The notes below the pieces were generated by a model. That model worked only from the letters and a program-made list of their open reading frames with translations, made no database searches and was not told the DNA's origin. Of a DNA stretch of 64,000 bases, positions 1 through 10,300 are shown in pieces; positions within the stretch are counted from its first letter, which is position 1, and every line of letters starts with the position of its first letter. The position numbers and the translations under genes were made by a program. Source of the stretch: Micropterix aruncella (lineage: Eukaryota > Arthropoda > Insecta > Lepidoptera > Micropterigidae). The stretch lies in NCBI GenBank assembly GCA_944548615.1, contig OX155967.1:62001-126000 (forward strand), read 5' to 3'.

Positions 1-3000
1 GAGATCCTCCTCACACAGCAGCGCCCACAGCAGCGCCCGCAACAGCGTCTGCAACAGACAACCAGCGCTCAAAACTCTCGACAACCAAAGAAACAAGTTT
101 CGCAGGCTCGTGACGACTTGGCAGTCCCATCAAATCCTTGTTACTTCTGCGGAGATCTTCACTGGCACCGAGACTGCCCCTACAGACAAACGGAATGCGC
201 TACATGCAAGGTGAAAGGACACAAGGCAGGCTTTTGTGCATCAGCATTCGAGTTCCTCAGGAGATTCCGTCAGAGACCAAACCGCTTTAACCGCCGGGAC
301 GAGCGTCGTCAGAGTCTCGCGATCACATCAGCATCCATCGGTGCACGAAAGTTCGTCGAACCGGCCATCGGCAACATTAAGCTACGACTTCAACTCGATT
401 CAGGTTCCGACTGGACCATCATCTCCGAAGCAAACTGGAAGAAAATTGGCTCACCAAAGTTATCCGACTGCGAAGAACAAGCTTACAGCGCTTCGGGAGA
501 CCAGATTGAGATGCTCGGCAAGTTCTCAGCTCGCTTAAGACTTCACGATCGTGAAGACAAAGGTCCCTGCTACGTCGCAAGAGAACTCAACGTCCTCGGC
601 AGCGACTGGATGGATGCACTTGATCTCTGGAACATTCCTATTGCCAGCATCTGCAATAACATCACAACGGAGACACCATCGCAGCTCGAGCAGGAAGTTC
701 AACGAAATTTCCCAAGCCTTTTCAATAACACGCTAGGACTCTGCACTATCAAAGCATCACTTACTCTCATCCCAGATGCAAAGCCAATCTACCGCAAGAG
801 CCGACCAGTTCCGTTCGCAGCAGCCGAGGTCATTGAAGCAGAGTTGAAGCGCTTACAACTCCTGGGTGTCATCAGTCCAGTCAAGAACTCTGCTTACGCC
901 GCTCCAATCGTCGCCGTCAAGAAGAAGGATGGACGTGTCCGTGTTTGCGCTGATTACTCCACCGGACTCAACGATTCCCTCGAACCTGAGCAATATCCGC
1001 TGCCAACGCCTGATGAAATCTTCGCTCAGCTGTCACCGTACAAGAAATTCAGCAAAATCGACCTCTCAGACGCATTCCTTCAGGTCGAGCTGGATGACGA
1101 ATCAAAGAAGCTAATGACGATCAACACTCATTGCGGACTCTATCAGGTAAATCGCCTACAACCAGGAGTCAAGCCAGCACCGGCAATTTTCCAAAAACTT
1201 GTCAGCAACATGATGAGCGGAGCTAAGGGCATCTTCCCGTTCATCGACGACTTCATTGTGGGAGGAACTGATGAAGATGACCACCGCAAAAATCTCTTCG
1301 AGGCATTGACTCGCATTCAACAACACGGTTTCCACCTCAGACTCGAGAAGTGCTCTTTTGGCCAGCAGCAGCTCGAGTTCCTTGGACACATCATCAGCGC
1401 TGACGGCATCAAACCGAGTCCCGATAAACTTGCAACACTTCAGAACATCCCGGCTCCAACAAACGTCGCGCAACTTCAATCTTTTCTTGGCGCCGTAACT
1501 TGGTACAGCAAGTTCATCCCGCATATCAAAGGTCTCCGAGGCCCATTGGACGAACTGTTGCAAGATGACATCGACTTCAATTGGCAAGAAAAGCACCAGC
1601 AGGCATTCGAGCAGCTCAAGAAAATTCTTGCATCCGACTTGGCACTCACTCACTACGATCCTACTAAGAAGCTCATTGTCGCAGCCGACGCTTCCAGCTA
1701 CGGAATGGGAGCCGTCCTTCTCCACGAGATGCCAGATAAAAAGATGAAGCCGGTGATGCATGCAGCTCGTGCATTCTCAGCTGCCGAGAAGAACTACCCG
1801 CAGATACAACGTGAAGCCCTCGCACTCACATTTGCACTTCAAAAGTTCCACCGCTACGTATACGGACGCAAGTTCGAGCTCCAGACTGATCATCAGCCTC
1901 TGCTCGCAATCTTCGGCAACAAGAAAGGCATTCCCGTGCATACAGCAAGTCGTCTCCAACGCTATGCCTTAATTCTGCTCGCATACGACTTCAACATTCG
2001 CTACATCAACACAAAGAGTTTCGCTTACGCAGACTTCATCTCGAGACTCATCAGCAAGCACGAGAAGCCTGAAGAAGAAATCGTCATTGGAAGTACGAAG
2101 GTGAACATAAAAGCGGTGAAATCCCATTCATACGCACCTGATAGCTCCATTTTCATTGCTCGCGTCATCGCCGAGAGCACAGCCGGATGTTTCGCAATCG
2201 ATACTGTCAAGAAGCTTCCCATCACCTTTGAAGCCATTCAGCATGAAACCAGCCGCGACGAATCACTTCAAAAAATTGCAACGTACATCGAGAATGGCTG
2301 GCCTAGTAAACGTCGAAACATCGTTGATGACGAAGCCGCTGAGTATTTCGGACGACACGATTCGCTCATTCTCATAAATGGCTGCATTTTCTTCGGCGAC
2401 CGAATCGTAATTCCAAAGCGCTATCGAAAGGAAATTCTTAAGGAGCTTCATCAAGGCCATCCAGGAATCGAACGAATGAAGCTTCTCGCTCGACAGAAGG
2501 TTTCATGGCCATCACTCGACGCTGAAATCGAAGGAACCGTCCGAAGCTGTGAAAGTTGCGCAACAAACTCGTTAACACCGACAAAGGTTCCTCTCCAGTC
2601 ATGGCCAGTTTCCGCATCACCATGGTCCCGAATCCACATCGACTTCGCAGGTCCCATCGACAACTTTTGGTATCTCATAATCATTGACGCTTTTTCGAAG
2701 TGGCCGGAAGTCTTTAAGATGACAAGCACGACCTCGCAGCAAACAACCGACCGATTGGAAGAAGCTTTCGCTCGTCACGGCATTTGCGACACGATTGTGT
2801 CAGACAATGGACCTCAGTTCACGTCCGATCACTTCCAGCAGTTTTGCAAGCTCAAAGGAATCGAGCACATTACCACGGCACCTTATCACCCACAATCCAA
2901 CGGACAGGCAGAACGATTCGTCCAGACGCTCAAGCAAGGACTCAAAAAGCTCACAGGCGAAGGCAACTCCAACGAGATTCTGCGCAAATTCCTCGCAACA

Positions 3001-3579
3001 TATCGCTCAACGCCATCATACAATCTGGGAAACAAATCACCTCATGAACTGATGACTAAACGGCCAATGAAGACGAGACTGGACCTTCTCAAGCCCACAA
3101 CGACAGCACCAGGTGAGCGAAACGTCAAGATGGAACGGCAGTTCAATTCTCACCATGGCGCTAAGCAACGAAGCTACGAAATTGGTGACAAGGTCTTCAT
3201 AAAGCATTTTTCCAATATCAATAAGTGGCGCTGGGTTGAAGGAGAAATTTTGCGCAAGTGCGGGTCCGTCGATTACATAGTGAAAACTGAAGATAGAGAA
3301 GTCAAAGCCCACGCAAATCAACTCAAGAAACGCTTCACATTCCTCGACGCTGAAAACCTTTTGCTTGAAGCCTTTGACATTCAGATTCTGCCGCATCAAG
3401 TTGCGGAACCAGAAGTCATCGCCGAAGAAGAACCTGAAGACACCGAATCAGAAGACGAAGTTCCAGCACCTCAGCAGATTCCACGTCGAACACAACGAGC
3501 TACAGCTGGTGTTCCTCCAGCCCATCTCCGAGACTACATCCGTGTGATCCATAAATCAACACAGCGTCTCTCACAGTAG
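1..3579 (+). CDS. pol: Gypsy gag-pol polyprotein, 5' partial
   Basis: Polyprotein that makes and integrates the element's DNA copy. The frame is open from base 1, so the true start is outside the window; the first 40 residues are Gln-rich. Counting from base 1: a CCHC knuckle begins near residue 47 (CYFCGDLHWHRDC); the aspartic protease has D-S-G at about 133-135; the RT catalytic box is F-I-D-D near 414; an RNase H domain follows (DASSYGMGAVL); then an integrase HHCC zinc domain and a core with D881, D935 and E971. The last two are spaced as in the D,D-35-E family. It ends in an acidic, Pro-rich tail with a stop at 3577-3579. No internal stop or frameshift is seen over about 3.6 kb, so this copy is recent or selected. 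Confidence 0.9.
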   Translation, partial: EILLTQQRPQQRPQQRLQQTTSAQNSRQPKKQVSQARDDLAVPSNPCYFCGDLHWHRDCPYRQTECATCKVKGHKAGFCASAFEFLRRFRQRPNRFNRRDERRQSLAITSASIGARKFVEPAIGNIKLRLQLDSGSDWTIISEANWKKIGSPKLSDCEEQAYSASGDQIEMLGKFSARLRLHDREDKGPCYVARELNVLGSDWMDALDLWNIPIASICNNITTETPSQLEQEVQRNFPSLFNNTLGLCTIKASLTLIPDAKPIYRKSRPVPFAAAEVIEAELKRLQLLGVISPVKNSAYAAPIVAVKKKDGRVRVCADYSTGLNDSLEPEQYPLPTPDEIFAQLSPYKKFSKIDLSDAFLQVELDDESKKLMTINTHCGLYQVNRLQPGVKPAPAIFQKLVSNMMSGAKGIFPFIDDFIVGGTDEDDHRKNLFEALTRIQQHGFHLRLEKCSFGQQQLEFLGHIISADGIKPSPDKLATLQNIPAPTNVAQLQSFLGAVTWYSKFIPHIKGLRGPLDELLQDDIDFNWQEKHQQAFEQLKKILASDLALTHYDPTKKLIVAADASSYGMGAVLLHEMPDKKMKPVMHAARAFSAAEKNYPQIQREALALTFALQKFHRYVYGRKFELQTDHQPLLAIFGNKKGIPVHTASRLQRYALILLAYDFNIRYINTKSFAYADFISRLISKHEKPEEEIVIGSTKVNIKAVKSHSYAPDSSIFIARVIAESTAGCFAIDTVKKLPITFEAIQHETSRDESLQKIATYIENGWPSKRRNIVDDEAAEYFGRHDSLILINGCIFFGDRIVIPKRYRKEILKELHQGHPGIERMKLLARQKVSWPSLDAEIEGTVRSCESCATNSLTPTKVPLQSWPVSASPWSRIHIDFAGPIDNFWYLIIIDAFSKWPEVFKMTSTTSQQTTDRLEEAFARHGICDTIVSDNGPQFTSDHFQQFCKLKGIEHITTAPYHPQSNGQAERFVQTLKQGLKKLTGEGNSNEILRKFLATYRSTPSYNLGNKSPHELMTKRPMKTRLDLLKPTTTAPGERNVKMERQFNSHHGAKQRSYEIGDKVFIKHFSNINKWRWVEGEILRKCGSVDYIVKTEDREVKAHANQLKKRFTFLDAENLLLEAFDIQILPHQVAEPEVIAEEEPEDTESEDEVPAPQQIPRRTQRATAGVPPAHLRDYIRVIHKSTQRLSQ

Positions 3580-3635
3580 CTTTTTCCTCCTTTATTGTAA
3601 ATTAACGTAGAATCTTTAACTAAACCGGGGAGAGA

Positions 3636-3821
3636 TGTTACATACTAGCAACACTGTGTAATATGTTACATACTGGCAACACTGTGTAATGAGACAGGAC
3701 AGGCGGGTAGGGGATTTGGAGTGAACATTACCTACATGAGATTGTGCTCTGTATTAACTCATTTATTGAATAAACTATTATTGAATAAACTATGATGTGA
3801 ATAAAACTATGGATTACAACA
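3636..3821 (+). repeat. Probable 3' LTR of the Gypsy element
   Basis: A tract ending GGGGAGAGA is directly followed by TGTTAC at 3636, the usual layout of a polypurine tract and LTR start. A terminus ending ACA lies at 3821, giving a 186-bp LTR with TGT...ACA ends. The first 56 bp are two near-identical 28-bp units (3636-3663 and 3664-3691). AATAAA-type signals lie near 3768 and 3800. The partner LTR is outside the window, so the right boundary is a guess from the terminal motif. Confidence 0.55.
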
Positions 3822-3833
3822 AGAGCTATATAT

Positions 3834-4192
3834 AAACTTGGTCCTCGAGTTTCACTTAGAGAAAAATTCAAAGAGATAAATATTCTTACTGTTGCATCAC
3901 AATATATATACGAAAATCTGTTGTATGTCCACAAGAATATTGACAAGTTTAAAATAAAAAGCGACACTCATAATTTTAATACTAGACATAAGCATAACCT
4001 TGTTGTACTACTCGTCTCCACAAAATAAGCAATTCTTTTTTGGGACAATGTATACGCTTCTATAACAAACTTCCTCATACTATTAGAGAACTATCTGTAA
4101 ATAAGTTTAAAGCTACCATCAAGGCAAAATTGTATAAAAAAGCATACTATACAATATCTGATTATGTAAATGACAAAACGGCTTGGGAGTAA
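3834..4192 (+). pseudogene. C-terminal tail of a CR1/Jockey-like non-LTR reverse transcriptase
   Basis: Two overlapping frames together give the typical end of a non-LTR retrotransposon RT protein. Frame 3834-4028 contains the phrase ILTVASQYIYENLLYVHKN followed by an HNFNTRHKHN box. Frame 4013-4192 contains GQCIRFYNKLP followed by FKATIKAKLYKKAYYT and a stop at 4190-4192. The switch between frames near 4013 is a single frameshift. This layout (L-T-V-x-S-x-Y-I-x-E, then N-x-R, then N-x-L-P) is known from the RT tails of CR1-, Daphne- and Jockey-type elements. The fragment starts abruptly next to the Gypsy LTR and lacks all catalytic motifs, so it is a dead remnant. The exact clade is not resolved. 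Confidence 0.6.
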
Positions 4193-4607
4193 GGCTTGGA
4201 CGCATCATAAGAACATAAATTAAAAATAATATTTAATTTGAGTATTATAATTTGATTTTGATTTTGAGTATTATAATTCAAGCTAGGCGCCGACCCTGAG
4301 ATAAAGTCTGCATGGCTATTTGTATAATAACTTCATTCTGACTATTGGATAATTTTCCCACACTTTTGATTAATTGATTATATTATTTTGTTATTCTACC
4401 TAATTTTATATTTTTGAATATTGTCGATTTAATAATTTTCATCTTTAAGCAATAAACCAATAATAATAATATTAATATCTGAATAATAAAGGCCCTTGCT
4501 GGTAAATGAATAATTATATCTCTTTCACTCTTTAGTAACACAAAAACCTGTAACCCGATCGATTCCAAATATTTTCCAAGACTATATAGAGTCAAAGAAA
4601 AATATAG
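4193..4607. other. AT-rich stretch without recognised gene
   Basis: About 415 bp of AT-rich sequence between two dead non-LTR fragments. Part is probably the 3' untranslated tail of the fragment ending at 4192. I see no open frame with recognisable content, no clear poly(A) and no direct repeats marking an insertion. Confidence 0.5.
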
Positions 4608-6851
4608 GTTACACCCTATAAGAAAGTACGCAAACGCGCTTGCCCTTGGTGGAACGACGATCTAACGAGACTTAAAAGAACTGTGAACAAGGCCAAACAC
4701 AAACTACAGAACTCGTCAATGCACAGAAGAGAAACCATCACCCTGCCGGAATACTTGTCGGCTAAAGAGGAATACAAAGCCGCAATACAAAAGGCCAAAC
4801 TCGACAGCTGGAAAGATCACTGCGCTGTCCAAAATCGTGAAACAGCATGGACCGCAGTGTACCGAGTGCTGACAAGCGGCAGGAGGATGGAAACGCCGGC
4901 TACCCTCAAAGTAGACGGCAGTTACACTTCAACAGCACAAGAAACGACAGCCGCTCTCTTAAGGCACTTCTTCCCAATAGACCAAGCGGACCAAGATAGC
5001 GACAGGAAGAGGCAGATTCGACAAATGGCCAAAAACACCATATCGAGTGACGACGATCAGGAATTCACCGACCACGAGATAACGAACATAGTGTCGACCA
5101 TGTACCCGAGCAAAGCACCAGGCATGGATGGGCTCACGGCCGATATTTGCTTAAACCTCATCCAGAGCAACAAAGATTGGTTCACTTCGCTCTACAACGC
5201 ATGCTTGCGGGCGAGACACTTCCGACTACGTGGAAACACGCCTCGATCAAAGTCATCCCCAAACCAGGCAAAGATGACTACTCAGCGCTTAAGGCTCATC
5301 GACCCATAGGACTGCTCCCAGTTATGGGGAAAATCCTAGAAAAGCTAATAGCGACCAGACTCCAATGGCACTTCCACAGCCGCGGAGAAATGAGCAGAAA
5401 GCAATTTGGCTTCACGCCGCAAAAGAGCACCGAGGACGCCTTGAAGTTGGCCGTCGAGCAGATGGAACGGGGAAGAACCACCGGGAAAATTGTCGTAGCA
5501 GTCTCGCTCGATATCGAAGGGGCGTTTGATAACGCCTGGTGGCCCTTCATCCTGCTCCAACTTCAAAAGAAAGGCTATCCGAAGAACCTTTACCGGCTAA
5601 TTCAAAGCTACATGGATGGCAGAAAAGTGACATTAAATCACGCAGGAGCAACGGAGACGATCGACGTGACGAAGGGCTGCATACAGGGATCTACCTGTGG
5701 ACCAACCTTTTGGAATATCATCATCGACGAGCTACTGCAGATGGATTTCGGAATCACGGCACACATCCAAGCCTTCGCTGACGACGTCCTTCTAATTGTG
5801 ACAGACTCTACCGTTCAAAAAGTTGAGGAAACAACGAACGCCTGTCTCGAACGGATATCGGCGTGGGGCGAAAATTGCAAGCTAAAATTTTCGGAGAGCA
5901 AGACCCACGCCATGCTTATAACCTGAAAGAAGATCGTCAAACTCCCCAACATCAGGATGAACGATTCCACAATAGGACTAGTCAGCAGCTTTAAGATTCT
6001 GGGAGTTACCATCGATAAACATCTATCCTGGCACCCGCATATCGACAACATCTGCAAAAAAGCCGCCGACCTTACCATGACACTCGGGAGAGCGGCCAAA
6101 CCGACATGGGGATGCAGCGCGGAGCTGATCGAGGCTATTTACACCGGAGCCGTCGAGCCGATAATACTCTACGCGGCCCCTGTCTGGGGTCACGTAAGTC
6201 AGAAGAAAGTCGTCCGCCGGAAACTGGACAGAGTACAGCGGGCCATCGCAATACGCGCGGCCAAGGCCTACCGCACCGTCTCTCTGACTTCTGCTCTCGC
6301 AATTACCGGATTCCTGCCACTCGACCTAAAGATACAGGAACGATGCAAACTCTACGGTGTCAAGAAAACAGGCATAATCGGCGAGGAGTTCATTCCCAAG
6401 GACAGACTCTACCAGTCGCCGGGAGAAACATTTAAACTCCCACATCCGAGCCTGAGGATCCCGCTGAGAATATCATTTCCGGAAAGGCCACCCGAGAAAA
6501 CGGAAGAGGAAAATGTCAAAAGCATCGACATATACACTGACGGCAGCAAGATTGAAGGGAAAGTCGTGGCGGCTTTTGTACCATTCGAAGGAACGAAAGA
6601 GTGGCAATATCACTCGTTCCTACTAGGAGAACTCTGCACCGTATTCCAGGCCGAGTTATTTGCCATCAAGGAGGCACTCGAGTGGGTACTCAAAAAACCC
6701 ACTGGCAGATGGACGCGAGTCTCCGTTTTCTCCGACTCGCAGTAAGGATTACAAACACTAAAGGATCACACGCCGAAAAATCCCCTGATTATAAACATAC
6801 AAGCAACCGCAAGGAAATTGGAAGAACAGGGAACGGAAGTCCACTTGCAAT
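4608..6851 (+). pseudogene. R1/TRAS-like non-LTR ORF2 fragment (RT plus RNase H), decayed
   Basis: Remnant of the second protein of an R1/I-group retrotransposon, related to but distinct from the TRAS-like element on its right. The endonuclease part is missing: it starts just before the WWNDDL linker. The frame at 4608 runs to about 5217, where a -1 shift moves to the frame used to the end. RT motifs seen are SKAPGMDGLTADI, LDIEGAFDNAWWP, CIQGS and the catalytic F-A-D-D near 5776. An in-frame TGA lies at 5924-5926 and TAA at 6743-6745. RNase H begins with IYTDGSK near 6533. The coding sequence stops in mid-domain at the L-Q-W codons and is directly fused to TTAGG repeats at 6852. Two nonsense codons, one frameshift and loss of both ends make it a pseudogene. 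Confidence 0.85.
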
Positions 6852-6995
6852 GGTTAGGTTAGGTTAGGTTAGGTTAGGTTAGGTTAGGTTAGGTTAGGTT
6901 AGGTTAGGTTAGGTTAGGTTAGGTTAGGTTAGGTTAGGTTAGGTTAGGTTAGGTTAGGTTAGGTTAGGTTAGGTTAGGTTAGGTTAGGTTAGGTT

Positions 6996-7000
<5 letters not shown>
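6852..7000 (+). repeat. (TTAGG)n telomere-type array 1
   Basis: About 30 uninterrupted copies of TTAGG reading rightward on +. It abuts the broken RNase H codon on the left and the poly(A) tail (poly-T on +) of the TRAS-like element on the right. TTAGG is the ancestral arthropod telomere unit. Confidence 0.97.
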
Positions 7001-7027
<27 letters not shown>

Positions 7028-7030
7028 CTA

Positions 7031-7093
7031 TATTAAGTTAAACCACTTAATAGGGGAGTTTATTCAAATGAAGCCTTGCGCTTTAGTCAAGGC
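7031..7093 (-). promoter_or_regulatory. Two 3' UTR hairpins of the TRAS-like element
   Basis: On + the first hairpin pairs 7031-7038 (TATTAAGT) with 7045-7052 (ACTTAATA) around a 6-nt loop. The second pairs 7073-7078 (GCCTTG) with 7088-7093 (CAAGGC). They lie just upstream of the poly(A). The truncated relative at 46346-47232 has both hairpins at the same places: the first has a wholly different but still self-complementary stem, the second the same stem with another loop. This suggests RNA structure used in 3' end recognition; the role is inferred. Confidence 0.55.
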
Positions 7094-7365
7094 ATAGTTC
7101 TTAGATATGATATTAAACATACTATTATTAACTTATAGCTAACACTTGTTATTTTGTACAATTTAAACTTAAGGTACATACTCGAAAAGTAGGTAATTAC
7201 AGGAGAAGTATATAGCAGACATCTTGCAACTACTGGGTACGTCGTACGATTTATAATGGTGTTGCCCTAGATCTACAAGCATGTGATGAATTGTAAGGTA
7301 TTTGAAAAGTTTTTGCACAGTTTACATTTAGAGAACACATTTGAATCCGCAATTAGAGATTTATT

Positions 7366-10300
7366 CTACGCTCCTCCGTTGATAGTTTTTATTTTCGCCG
7401 TTATTCGTTGCAAGTAACCGTAGTACAACCCTGAAATCTTCCTTGATTTGATTATTTCCTTAGGGTTGTTATATTCCAGGTCATAAAGCTTGCAGATAGA
7501 GCGCATATCATGTCTTTCTTTAAGTAGAGCTCCGCAATGAAACAGCACGTGCTCTACTGTTTGTCCGCTGGTGTCGTCGCATGGGCAGTGGTCATTTTCT
7601 CTGAGATTAAAGCGTAGTAGATAGCTTCGAAAAGCTCCATGTCCTGAGAGTATCTGCGTGGCGAGATATGTTCTACCGTGCTGGTCAAGGAGTTTTGTTG
7701 CCTCGGAGGCGCTAGCGAAGAATAATTTCGTGATAGCTCCGTGTTCATTGTCATCCGTATATCGTTTGTCCCATTCTCGAAGTGCTCTGTCCCTTAAAGT
7801 ACGCTTTGCGTAGCTTAATGGAACATCAGAGAATGATGGTGCCGTCTTTATGTCACACGCTTCCTTGGCCAGGATATCGGCACGTTCGTTTCCGGCTATT
7901 CCTACGTGGGCTTTGACCCAACGCATGTCGATGCAGAATCCCTTTCTATCTAATTCTTTATCCAGGTTTAATATACTCCTTATCAATTTGTGTGTGGAAT
8001 CTCTGTCTTGTAGTGCCATCAAGCTGGAGAGGCTATCGCTGTAAATGTGGCAGGTGGTGGCGTGTCTCTGATTTTCTAGCCATTTTAGGGCCGAAAATAG
8101 TGCAAACAGTTCAGCTTGGAATACACTGCATTCCGGCGCTAGTTTTATCTTTTTGCGTGCGATCTCCTCGCTTAGGCGATATACGACAAACGCTGCTCCG
8201 ACCCTGTGATCATGCCTGCTTCCCTCCGTATATATATGGATATCATCGCCTGTAGGAATATCATTCGTAGTGGGTTCCTCCATTGAAAGAGCCGCCACAT
8301 TTCTAGCTGAAGGGTGTGGTAATTTTGCGATTTCAATTTGTTGATTGTATTGTCGGTCGTCGGGGATTCCAGGAATTTTACCAGTAACTTTCACCTCATA
8401 GATTCTGGCGGCTGTTATAATTTCTAGATCTAGTGGCATGATTCCCGCCAGCGCTAGTGCTGCAGTTGATGAAATTGTGCGATATGCTCGTGCTATTTTT
8501 ATTGCGAAGAGTCGCTGCGTGGTTTCTAGAAGTTTTTTGGATGTGGTAGTTTGGCTTCCGTCTGCCCAGACTCCAGCACAGTACGTGACAATTGGCACGA
8601 TGATGGCCCTGTACAATGTTTCCACAATTTCCGACGAAAGACCCCAGGTTGGCTTTGTGGCTCGGCAAAGAGCTTTATATAGTCCCATTGTCTTTTGGCA
8701 TGTTTTTCTTATGTGTTCCTGCCAAGTTAATTTGCCGTCGATAGTCACCCCTAGAACTTTCATGTATCTGACCATTTTTATTTTCACATTGTCCATTTGT
8801 AAGACGGGTGGTACTACATGCTGCCTCGTGATAAACAAAGCTTGCGATTTCTCTGGGGCAAAGGCCAGCTTTGCGCGATTCCCCCAGTTGCTAACTTGCA
8901 TTAGTATTTTGTTGGCTGTACTCTCCAGTTTACCCCTCCCGTCTGCCGCTACCATGATAAGGATGTCGTCTGCAAAGGCCTGTACAGTGGTGTCCTGGTC
9001 GTCGTCGTGCCGTAGGGCCTCATCAATAATAATGTTCCAGAGCACTGGACCGAGAACTGATCCCTGCACACAGCCCTTGTTCGTGTTTCTCCTGCATGTG
9101 TCTCCGGCCAAGGCCAGCTGGACTCTTCTATCTTGGAGGTAGCTTAAGAGCAGACGGTATATATTTCCTGGTATCGGCTTGCTGCGTAGTTGCTCGCTTA
9201 GGTATGGCCACCATGCGTTGTCAAAGGCTCCTCTGATGTCTAATGAAATTAGGGCAACCAGTTTCTTGTCTGTAATGCACTTCTTGACCTTCTGGAGAAT
9301 GTTGTCGAGGGCGCTTTCCGTCGATCTTTGAGGAAGGAAACCATACTGTTTATCGGATATGGCCTTTTTTGACAGGAGATGCCAGACTATCCTTCTGCTG
9401 ATTATACTCTCGAATACCTTGCCTAGTACTGGCAGCAGTCCAATCGGTCTGTAGCTTTTCACATTGTCGCGTTCCAGGCGCCCTGGTTTGGGTACTATTA
9501 CCACCTGGGCGATTTTCCACTCTTTCGGAAAATATCCTAGTTGAAGGCATCTGTTCATTATATTTAGGAATAGATCATCCGTGGCCCTTATAGCCGCCTT
9601 GCAGATATCGCCTGTCAGGTGGTCTATTCCTGGCGCTTTATTATCATTAGCTCTGTTTAGTGCTGAGAGAAGCTCCTCGGCGATGATAGGGGGATCGTCA
9701 GGGTGCTCTGTTTCGTGGTTTCCATTTCGTTGTCTGATGTTGCGTTGCACTTCATTGTCATCCTCCGGGTGATCGTTTGGGAAGAAGTGATCACCCAGAA
9801 GTGCAAGGGCCTCGGTGACTTTTGTTGCTCTACTAATTCCGTTGGTTAATTCGATCGGTATGTCGCGACGTGGTTGGCTTGCCAGAATTCTGTTTACTCC
9901 ACTCCAGACGTCTTCCTTCGTTTGTAAAGTCCAGAATGATTTCCAGCTCGCTATTTTCGCTGTGTTTACTGTTTCTTGGAAGGTCTTTTTCAAGGTTATA
10001 TACTCCTGTAAGAGTATACATTTCCGCCGACCGCTTGAGTTTGCCAGCTTCCGTTTAGCTCTCTTGAGAGTTTGGTTGTCTTTCTCAAGTTCGGTTGTCC
10101 ACCACTGTGGCCACTTGGCCTTTTTCGCTTTCAGTGGTTTAAGTTTCTGGTGGCATAGCTGTAGGATGGAATTTGTTAGTGTCGCGATGGTTTCGTCGAT
10201 GTCTTTTTCAGTCATTTGGCCAATCTCCTCCTTACTTGGGACTCTCAGCTGCTTCTCTGCATCTTTCTCAAAAGTTTTAGAGTCAGTTCTTCTTGTGTTG

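Larger units (their letters stand above)
1..3821 (+). mobile_element. Ty3/Gypsy LTR retrotransposon, 3' part
   Basis: The left edge of the window lies inside a Ty3/Gypsy element. The pol frame is open from base 1 to 3579 and is followed by a short purine-rich tract (3627-3635) and a probable 3' LTR from 3636. The 5' LTR and the start of gag lie outside the window, so target-site duplications and age cannot be judged. The order protease, reverse transcriptase, RNase H, integrase is diagnostic of Ty3/Gypsy. No envelope-like frame follows integrase. Confidence 0.9.

Noticed and set aside
1156..1761. Long minus-strand frames inside the Gypsy, TRAS-like and SART-like ORFs
   Set aside because: They lie antisense to genes with clear catalytic motifs and show no domain of their own.
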